DNA from: Eudromia elegans
Lineage: Eukaryota; Chordata; Aves; Tinamiformes; Tinamidae
Reading direction: 5' to 3'
Assembly (NCBI GenBank): GCA_003342815.1
Contig: PTEX01000055.1
Span: 682,001-746,000 of the forward strand
DNA: 64,000 nt
Shown: positions 55,901-64,000 of the stretch, in pieces
Layout: each line of letters begins with the position of its first letter
How positions within the stretch are numbered: the stretch's first letter is position 1
Notes under the pieces: model-generated
The model's database searches: none
The model's input: only the letters and a program-made list of their open reading frames with translations
Told to the model about the DNA's origin: nothing
Made by a program: the position numbers and the translations under genes

Positions 55901-58900
55901 CTGATTTAGAATACACAATGAAGCTCAATGTAGAGACTGTTTGCCTTAACTTAGTTATTTTGGGGATGAATCTTTAGGAGATTGTAGCACAAGCAGTGTA
56001 AGTACCAATTGACTTTTTTTTTTCTTTTCAGTTACACCTGGAAAGCAATTGATGCAGACAACAAAGTGTTTTATAAAATAAACCTCTGTTACGGTGTACA
56101 AGAGTGTGGACCGTCAAGTGCAGTGTGTGCATATAACATCAATAAGAAGACTTACCTGTCAGTAGGTGAGTGAACAATTGACTTTCCTGCTAAGAGTTGT
56201 TTTAATGGGTAGAGTCCCAGAGCAAAGAAAGTCAGAAGAGAGTTGTATTAGCAAAGTATTTTTTTTTCTGCCCAAAGCAGTTGAAAACTTTGTTCTAGAT
56301 TTGAGAGTGTGATGTGAATTTACACCTCTTAATAGGACAGAAATCTTTCCTTTAGCTAGTTAATAGTAATCTGTTATGAAACTAGACAGGACATCCCAAA
56401 TAAAAGTAAGAGTGGCATGATACACACTCTGTGTAGGCTTGTTTGAAAACCGATACTAAACATGTGGTAAAGGTTAGATTATACCTCTAAAATATACCCC
56501 AGCCTAGCCTATTGTTGCATTGGCCTTTCCTGATGTTACTCTTCGTGTTAAGATATAAAGTCATCTTGAGCATTGCGAAGCTTCTGATATGTTTTTGTTA
56601 GCTCTTACAGAAAGGGTACTTACATGCAGTGCTGTGTTTAGTCATATTCTTCATATGTGGTGACTGCTTTGGTAGTTCTAAGATGTCACTGGTGTCTTGA
56701 AGAGTAGTATCCCATCTCCCTACATCTCTCCCTTAACTACAGAGATGCTTTGGTTTCAGACTGTCCTCAATTGGTACTTTCCAAAACAAACTGCCAAAAA
56801 TGCTACAATACAGGCTTAAAATAACTGGGTGCATGGAAAAAGTACATCTTGGTTCACAGCTGTTTGTCTGTGTAATGCAGTATATATTTTGCATTCAGAT
56901 CCAATTATACTGACATATTCCTATACAATACTTGCCTCTGGTTTGATTCAGTCAGCAACAGCTTATGCTCTCAGCACTGCTTGTGTACTCGATTGCATGA
57001 GTGATTGCTCCTTTCAAGGTTGCCTCAATACTTCAGCTGGTGAAACAATAGTTTGTAAGTACTGACAAGTTAACTATCAGAAAGTCTCTTTAGCTGCAAC
57101 TTCTAATAGAGTAAGTGGAAAGTTTTCTGAGGGTAGTATTTTTTCAGACTGTCTGTTAATACCTGCAGATCTGAAGTCTAAATTTGACTGTCTTTGCCAA
57201 ACCACTTTCCATTGGCAGACAGCTCTTAGGAGAGGTTGAGTCTTCAATAAAAACTTTTGAACTTGAAGTACTGGAAGGTGGTGAGGAGGAAAAGATTCGT
57301 GGCTGTATGTGAGTAAGTAGCAGTTAACCTCCCTTTTCCCCACCTTTCTCCTTTAACTACAGAGGTAGTTGGTTTTAGACTGTGTTCCATCAGCGCTTTT
57401 CAAAACAAACTACCTCTCAATGCTGCAACATAGACTGAAAATCACTGGATGCATGGAAAGAAAAGTTGTATATTTTTGGCTGTTGTAATGCGGTATATCT
57501 AAATTGTAGAGGTTTTTTTTGAATCAATTAAATGTAGATTAAATGTAACTAAATTAGATTAAATGTGTCAAAAGTCAAATTGCAATCACAAACTGCAGCA
57601 TCTTCTCTTGTGAGTGGCATGACATCTTACTAGGCCACTTAACACTTAACAGAATTAGTTTCCAAAACATACATCAAGAATTCTGTTTCCCATTTATATG
57701 AATGTTAATTCCAAGGAAGTTGGTGCCTCAGTTGTATGTGGATCACAAAGCAAAGCAGCGTCTGAATAGCTGTTTTAACGTGTTTTGTGTGGTAGAACTG
57801 AACTGTGGCCAATTGAATACTTGAGGAAGCCTGTCCTCTCCAGGGGAGCCTGAAACCTAGAGGCTTGTGTGGATTTAATTCCTCATTTCTCATGGAAAGA
57901 AGAGTGGAAATCAAAGCTAGGTTGTGATCATATTATCGAATTTTCTGCTATGTGCAATTCTCAGGATGCCTTGCTGCCTAGCCACTTCTGGGTAGAGTAG
58001 GATTAGACGACAGTCAAACTGCTTGGTTTGTAGAGGGTTTTCACATATGAACTTAATCAGGTCTTGTTACTCTTTCAGAAGAGTAAAAGATGGATTTGCT
58101 TGTGAACATGAGCTATGCAAGAGATAACAGCTATAGTATTGATTCTTTTTATTGCTCCCAGCTTTGGGAAGAAGACCATGTGATCTGTGACTAAATCAGA
58201 CTGTGTACAAGGGAAACCGAGCGATTAGCATAGGTCAGTGTGACTTACCAACGCTTAACGTTGGTGTTGACATAGAGCCAAAAAGACTTTTCTTGGAGAA
58301 TGCTCTTCTGCTTTGTTGCCTGACCTTAGAAACATGTGAAATATAGGCAGAATGTTTAGTTCTTGAACTTCAGAGAGCTGGGCAATGGCCTCATGCTTAG
58401 TTTATTGTGACACTTAAATGACTAGTATTCATTTTTTTTCTTGGACTGGTGCTAAAATTACAAGCTGAAGTACTGCTCTAAACTGTTACCTGGAGTGGTA
58501 AAACACGTGATATGTCCAACCACAATGGAAGGACTGATTGTGAAGGGACTGTTGCTACCTAAACATGCCCTTTTGGAAACTGTTGAGATGTTTTATGTGT
58601 TTACCTCTCCTTCCAAACAGTTAAAAAGATGAAAGCCTAAATGAATGGATAGGTGTTGTAGACTGTGCCTTTCATAGCACCTTAGTACAAGTGCATAAAC
58701 CAAAGTATCTGAAGGTAGCTTGTCTAAGCTATACCATCTAATTTGTAGCGTCTTCCTTTATGGAAGGAATGTATGTCTCCAGCTGTGAAGAAACTTGACT
58801 GTCCTTTGGAGAGAGACCTTAATGTTCTGCTGAATCTTATTTCGGAACTAGCATGAGAAAATAGTTTGTGGCACATCAGTTGAGAGGAAACCAGTATTGG

Positions 58901-61900
58901 GTCTTCTAACTGAAGTAGTCAGTGCTACCACAAGCTGCCTGCTAAACTGAGGCTTAAAATGGTATACTCTTAAAAATGGATTTTTTTCGTCGTGTGCACA
59001 TCTTATACGCAGCTCTTCATTGAGGGGTTAAATTGGGTGTTTTTGTTTGACAGCCTCCCTCTCTTCTGATCTCTTAGTGAAGAAATGAGGATATCTTCTA
59101 TCAGCTTCCAATCAGTGAGATGATCAGTAGAAATCTTGCTCTGTGGGAGCTAGGTTGTAGCTCTTCTGTTTGAAGAAGGATGCATGGTGTCTTTTGGTAC
59201 CTGTAAGCTGGAAAGCTCAAAGCTTGAAGGTAGCCTTTTGATAAGAGGAGTACTGGGAAGCTGAAAGGATGGGAGCTGCTGCCAGCTTTGGAGTCCAGGG
59301 CTGGTGCAGAGCTGTGTGTGGTTGCTTCACAGCTCCAGCTTCTCATCTTGGTTGCCTTTCCCATAGCATAAGTCCTTGGAGTGAGTGTGAGGCTGTTTGG
59401 TCTCCCCTGCCTTTCTCCTGGGCTGAGATAAGGTGGATGATTATCAAATAATCCGTAATACTTATTACTGTTATATATGTGGGTGCTGGTTATGCATTAT
59501 GCTGGTTATGCATTAGCCTCTTGAAATGACCTCCTACAGCAAAGTTCATGTAAGCACCTGGAGTGTGGAAGGAGATCTCCTCAGGGAAGGTGGGGTGGCT
59601 TAGCTAGCAAGCTTCCATGCTGACCGGCACCACCTCGTCTCTGCCTGCAAGTTGGGTAGCTAGCAGCAGGAGCAGCTTCCTCTCTGTTCCAGTTCAATGC
59701 AGCCAGTGGTTTTAGGTGACCAGTGCAAATGGCGCTTGTGCCAGTTGCTGTGCAGGGCTGGATTGCAAAGCAGGAGTGAGGAATCTGATGGAAAGGTGCT
59801 ATTTTACCTTTCAGGATGAAGGTGTGCTGAAGTGATTGCACGTTTGACTCTATCCTTAGTGTTGACATAAAGAAAAAGGAAAGGGGGAAGCAGGTCAATA
59901 CTAGCACTTTATAGCATTGTCTATAGTTCAGCCCAAACTGTTAGCAACATTCAACCCCTCCTAGCAGAAATGGACAGGGCACAATTACCATGCTAGATCT
60001 AAAAGGACTCTGTGCTATCAGCATAGGTTTGAGTAGTAACATTTTGGTTGGACTTGAACCAGTGCTTACCCTGCCTTGGGGACTTGGAATGTGCTCCCTG
60101 TCTTCTGTATTGTGGCGCTGAGGAGCAGAGGGTTGCCCTAAAACAGCATTTCAGCATCAACCCCAGCCGTTGCGCAGCGCAAGCCGCTGATGGTGCGAGA
60201 GCTGCAGACATGGGAGGACGTCTGCCACAGCCGTGGGTCTGCTTTGGATGTCTCCACAGGCAGTCCTGGTGTGGTGGATGTGTCACTGTCTCATCTCAAG
60301 GTGGAATTAAGAGCTGGGAGCCTGTGTGCTCTCTGCACACTGAGCAGCTGATCAAAGCTGGTGGGAGGGAGGAGGGACTTGTGATACTTGCAGCCAACTG
60401 GCAAGAGTTTTCTGCAGAGGAACCCTTTAGTCCTTGTTCCTAGGGCTGTGACTGGATCATGGATGGGCCTGCTGTCCAACTTCCTGAGTGTTTGCTTAAA
60501 AGCTTTGAGAAAGTATGGACATGAATATGGACTTCCAGATAACAGTCTGCAAGCACAGTTTACCATGTTGTTTTGTTCAAAAACTATCTGGTACTAGACT
60601 GGAATATCTTGCACTATTCAGTATTCGAATTGAATGCCTCCATGTGTTTAGCATCTCTGAAAGTCCTGTATTATGACATGTTTTTACTTTTTATTAAACC
60701 CTAGGTGACTTAGGCTTGCAAAAAGCCTCTAAAAGTCTTCTGGAATTCAATACTGCACAGAACTGCTCGCAGCAAGGGAGTCGGCACCAAATACAAAGCA
60801 ACATTAACTTCCTGTGTGGGAAGACACTGGTAAGACTAAATCACTTGTTCTTATCTTCAATGAAAACAACATGCACTTTTTAGAGAGACTTACTGTCCTA
60901 ATGTATGTACTATTTGCAAAGCTTTTTAACTGAAGGAAAAGGCAGTTACATTTTAGTACCAAGTTTAGTACCAAAGTGTAGTACTAAAACCAGCCAATTT
61001 TGGCTTGCAAAATGCAGTCAAGCTAGAAAAATATTACGAATCTACAATTTAATTATGGTCAGATATTATTCTGTTTTTTTTTTCCTTTTTTATAGGAATA
61101 GTACCGATATTTTAAGAGTAGTATAGAACCAACTCATTTCTCCGTACTATGAGTATTTTAACAGTGAAAGCTCTTGTTAGATGCTGTCTGGTACCAAACC
61201 GTGAACCTAGAATGGCTGCTTAATAAAACAGTGTTGAACGTGACTACCTCTGTTAGTAAGCTTTAGATTTTTGTTGGCCAATAGTCAAACTCCAGATCAC
61301 ATTGTGGATATCTTCCTAAAATATGAACTGAGGCTCCTGAAAAGTTCCTAGGTGTTTGTAGTTTATTTGTGCCTCCATGTGCTTTGGAAGTTGTACATCC
61401 CAAACATTTAACAGGTGCACAAAATAAGTAATCTCATCCCTGTCTGTACAGAATATTGAACTGTGGTACCAAAGTGATAAATATAAATTTAGTACTGCTC
61501 TTGGCACTGATAACATTATTTTGTGCTTGAATCATTTAGATTTCCAGGAGAGGGCATATAATAAAGTGCAGGAGAGATGTAAATGCTTCAGATGCTATTT
61601 CAACAGATCACTTGTTACAATTGAGCAAGAAGTTTTAATTATGGCTGTAACACAAGGTCATAATCACTTTTTCTTTTGGTTAGCATAGGTTCTAAACACA
61701 CCTATCCATGTGACTTAGCAAGAGGATTTTGTAATAATGTCTGGAACAGGTCACTAACAATTCTTGCTTTTGGGGCAGGGCTGGCTGGGGAGGGGGTAGT
61801 TGTGAGTAGGCTATTGTACTTCTAGCTAATGTAGCAGTGGGAAAAATATCGGGCATGTGGGAAAAATTTGACTGCCTTTCTATAAGCAGAGATGTTTGGC

Positions 61901-63132
61901 AGAGCACCCAGCCCTAAGCTGTGCGGGAGCACCTTGAAGTAGGTGCATGATGCGTGCTAGTTTATAGGCAACTAATGCTAACATTAAAAGTAAGTACATT
62001 AGAGAGAGCCTTTTTGTGCAACAGAAGTGATTGCTAGCTAGAAAATAAGTAATATCTCCCTTTTAAGATAAAAGATAAGGAATTGGAAATCAAGTGTTGG
62101 CTTGTTCATCTATTTATATGCTTTTGTGTTGGTGCTTTCCTTCCCAGTAACTAGACGTGACTGTGCTCCTGCCAATATAAGTTGGAACAGTGAGTGCTTC
62201 TGAAAGATGCAGGAAAATTGCTGCATGTTAGAATTGGAGCTTGTTAATCTGAGAGCTTGCATAGGCAGAGTCAGATGGATTTGGCAGCCTCCATATTCCT
62301 GAGTTTATCAACAGAGCTATTAGAAAATAACAAACTGGCTGTTAATAACAGGGACTGTTAAGAAACTGTATGCCCTTTCTCTGTGATGTTCTGAACTGTC
62401 TGTCTTAGTCTCATAAGTGAACTTTTTGCTGTCTGTGAAAGTAAAATAAAACTGAAGTATGTTCTTCAAATACTGATTTGTTTCCCCTCTTTAAATAGGG
62501 TACTCCTGAATTTGTAACAGCAACAGAGTGTGTGCACTATTTTGAATGGAGGACCTTTGTAGCCTGTAAGAGAGACTTGTTTAAGCCTGTGAAAGAGGTA
62601 ATCTATATACTCCGTCTATAAAGCTACATTTTGACCATGTAGCAATTTTACTCTAAGCTCGCTAAACCACAGACACTTCTCAATAACTGATCTAGACCTG
62701 ACTTCTCAATGATCATGTATGGACTTGCTGAGAATTTTAAGCCGTTTAAGCCACCCTTTTATGGTCTGTATGATTATTTATTGTAAAAGTGCTGTAAAAA
62801 AATACTAAAGCAGAACATGTTAACTTTGAGTGGCTAACTTTGGCCAACATATTTAACTTTTTTCCTTTAAGTTTGGCTACAAGTACTTCAGCTTTCAGAA
62901 GTAAAAACCTTTTCCAAATATTAGTCTGTTTTTATCTATACCTACTTGTAGATTCTGCCTACTTACATAGCGTGGATTGCATGTAACTTTTTTATGTTTT
63001 AGGTGCCCTGCTATGTGTTTGATGAAGATTGGAAGAAACATGACTTGAATCCTCTGATCAAAATTTCAGGAAGTTATTTGGTGGATGATTCTGATGATGA
63101 TTCCTTGTTTATAAACCTCTGCAGGGACTTAG
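49824..63132 (+). CDS. IGF2R: IGF2R (cation-independent mannose-6-phosphate receptor), exons 1-5, continues beyond window
   Basis: Type I membrane receptor that binds mannose-6-phosphate on lysosomal hydrolases in the trans-Golgi and at the surface and delivers them to endosomes. The mammalian form also clears IGF-II; the bird protein is reported not to bind it. Coding exons seen: 49824-49963, 56032-56165, 60705-60829, 62499-62597, 63003-63132, joined in continuous phase (628 nt). They give the signal peptide, the whole of lumenal repeat 1 and the start of repeat 2, with strings such as [56 protein letters not shown] and KHDLNPLIK. Domain cysteines are present in the expected order. The full protein is about 2,480 residues, so roughly 90 percent lies to the right. 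Identification by family recognition and synteny is very firm. Confidence 0.96.
49964..56031 (+). other. IGF2R intron 1
   Basis: A 6.1-kb intron. Its first 240 bases belong to the CpG island; the rest is AT-rich. It holds T runs at about 51867-51882 and 53129-53147 and an N gap at 55258-55302 followed by a T run. No exon, transposon or RNA gene recognised. Confidence 0.75.
55258..55302. other. Assembly gap (N run) beside poly-T
   Basis: 45 Ns followed directly by about 23 Ts, suggesting that a homopolymer tract stopped the assembly. Confidence 0.95.
56032..56165 (+). CDS. IGF2R: IGF2R exon 2
   Basis: Acceptor ttcttttcag before 56032, donor GTGAGT at 56166. Reads [20 protein letters not shown], then [16 protein letters not shown] and ends KTYLSV with one base of a split Gly codon. 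This is the first half of lumenal repeat 1. The loop between the INLC cysteine and ECGPSS holds five residues; I recall seven in the human protein. Confidence 0.95.
56716..57500 (+). repeat. Diverged direct repeat pair in IGF2R intron 2
   Basis: 56716-56893 and 57329-57500 align along their length: ttaactacagag (56733 and 57353), ggttt-agactgt, caaaacaaact, ctgcatggaaa-like and tgtaatgc-gtatat blocks occur in the same order. The offset is about 620 bases. Either a local duplication or two copies of an unrecognised interspersed repeat. Confidence 0.75.
59485..59516 (+). repeat. 16-base tandem duplication
   Basis: gctggttatgcatta followed by t or g, twice in a row with only the last base differing. 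Confidence 0.85.
60705..60829 (+). CDS. IGF2R: IGF2R exon 3
   Basis: Acceptor aaccctag before 60705, donor GTAAGA at 60830. Reads [20 protein letters not shown], then [21 protein letters not shown]; ends in phase 0. It contributes two cysteines of lumenal repeat 1. Confidence 0.95.
60830..62498 (+). other. IGF2R intron 3
   Basis: 1.7 kb of AT-rich intron; no further element recognised. Confidence 0.75.
62499..62597 (+). CDS. IGF2R: IGF2R exon 4
   Basis: Acceptor tttaaatag before 62499, donor GTAATC at 62598, phase 0 at both ends. Reads [20 protein letters not shown], then [13 protein letters not shown]. The C-x-H-Y-F-x-W-x-T block is a hallmark of the receptor's lumenal repeats. Confidence 0.96.
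62598..63002 (+). other. IGF2R intron 4
   Basis: A short 405-base AT-rich intron with nothing else visible. Confidence 0.8.
63003..63132 (+). CDS. IGF2R: IGF2R exon 5
   Basis: Acceptor atgttttag before 63003, donor GTGTGA at 63133. Reads [20 protein letters not shown], then [20 protein letters not shown] and RDL, leaving one base of a split codon. It closes lumenal repeat 1 and enters repeat 2. Confidence 0.94.
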
Positions 63133-64000
63133 GTGTGAACATCTACTTGTATTGTCTGATAAATTTATATTAGAATGGCTGTTTCCTTGTGCCTTGCTTG
63201 AGGTTGTCGGACTTAAATTTATGTTTTAGGGCTTGCACTGTTGTTTAAAACTACATCTGTTTTAAAACCTGCTTTCTGTGGAGCCAAGTCTTGTTCCAGC
63301 TCCTTTTCTAGATGGATAAGGTTTGTAAGGGAAGCTATTTTAAACAGAATTGGTGAAGAACTTTGCTTGTCTTGCTGCTGCTTCTTTGCTTGCAGCCTAA
63401 GACGGCATTCTTAGCTTCTTGCTCAAGGTTCTAGTCCAGGTTGTTTTAGTTGCATGTCTTGAGACATGTCTAAAAGTATTTAGGTACTTGGGTGAGTGAC
63501 AGTGCATGACTAGCACTTTCCAGTCATTTGGGAGCTGTGTAAGGAAATAATTTAAAATGTATTGGAAAGGCTAATTTCACTCTATACTTGCAGTGATTTT
63601 TTTCTGCTGGGCAGTTAAAGGTGTATTTTTCATCCCCCTTAGCAGCTGAATAGTTCTGGATTTAATAGCAGGTCTACTAAGCAGGTTTCTTAAATCTCAT
63701 TAGTCTGAAAATTGTCACTGACAATTTTGATTTTTTTGTGAACTTCTGAATTTTATAAACCATTATGACGAACCATTTCAGTGTTGTGAAAAAAAATTAC
63801 TTAGAACACTTCATAAGGTATTGGAGCCTTATACATACAAATATTATGCTACCACCTGGAAGCTAGTGTCAGGTACTTCAGTTATGAAAGGATGAACTTG
63901 TGACCCAAAGCAGGGCAAAAGTAACAAGAAATACTTCTTTTAGATAACAAATACTATGGTAGTTTTCTTGCCAGCTTCTCCTTATAGTGTAACCTGGTGT
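63133..64000 (+). other. IGF2R intron 5, cut by window edge
   Basis: AT-rich intron; no exon recognised before the right edge. Confidence 0.7.

Larger units (their letters stand above)
56166..60704 (+). other. IGF2R intron 2
   Basis: A 4.5-kb intron. In mouse this intron holds the imprinting control CpG island and the Airn promoter. Here CpGs are sparse, with only a small patch at about 60160-60235. It carries a diverged direct duplication (56716-56893 and 57329-57500) and a 16-base tandem pair (59485-59516). No antisense gene recognised. Confidence 0.75.

Noticed and set aside
1-64000. CRISPR arrays, operons, phage or other prokaryotic systems
   Set aside because: The window is vertebrate nuclear DNA with introns, CpG islands and CR1 LINEs. 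No spaced direct-repeat arrays or bacterial genes are present.

Overview
The window is vertebrate nuclear DNA and almost certainly avian. Three LINE insertions are of the CR1 type, with 3' ends built on the ATTCTATG-type octamer typical of bird genomes, and the gene order PNLDC1 - (MRGPRH-like) - MAS1 - IGF2R is the conserved order of the IGF2R locus (human 6q25, mouse chr17, chicken chr3). The species cannot be fixed from the sequence. There are two N gaps (31313-31312+852 bases, i.e. to 32164, and 55258-55302) and a single N at 5130.

Layout. (1) 1-4020, plus strand: the last seven coding exons (about 204 codons) of PNLDC1, the piRNA 3'-trimming nuclease. They carry the HEAGYD exonuclease motif, the C-terminal RNA-binding-like region and the C-terminal membrane anchor, followed by a poly(A) signal. 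(2) 4020-14170: no coding gene seen; several GC- and CpG-rich patches, the strongest at 5265-5580. (3) 14170-15007, minus strand: a frameshifted MAS-related GPCR pseudogene, probably the MRGPRH position. (4) 15008-34484: non-coding, with two minus-strand CR1 elements. The larger (about 25145-27480) has lost its reverse transcriptase core and is interrupted by another CR1 3' end. A long pyrimidine microsatellite spans the first assembly gap. (5) 34522-35511, plus strand: an intact single-exon MAS1 (329 aa). (6) 35680-49480: non-coding, with a plus-strand CR1 3' fragment at about 37608-38270. (7) 49480-64000, plus strand: the CpG-island promoter and coding exons 1-5 of IGF2R (cation-independent mannose-6-phosphate receptor): signal peptide, lumenal repeat 1 and the start of repeat 2. 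The gene continues past the right edge.

The genes share a neighbourhood rather than a pathway: PNLDC1 acts in germline piRNA maturation, MAS1 is a peptide-responsive GPCR, and IGF2R sorts lysosomal enzymes. I see no prokaryotic-type system, CRISPR array, or clearly new gene system. The observations most worth a second look are the CLEAR/E-box-like cluster in the IGF2R promoter, the absence of an AIRN/DMR2-like CpG island in IGF2R intron 2, the orphan CpG island between PNLDC1 and MAS1, the dead MRGPRH-like gene beside an intact MAS1, and a diverged direct duplication in IGF2R intron 2. Exon boundaries were placed by hand from splice consensus, phase continuity and remembered family similarity, not by alignment.
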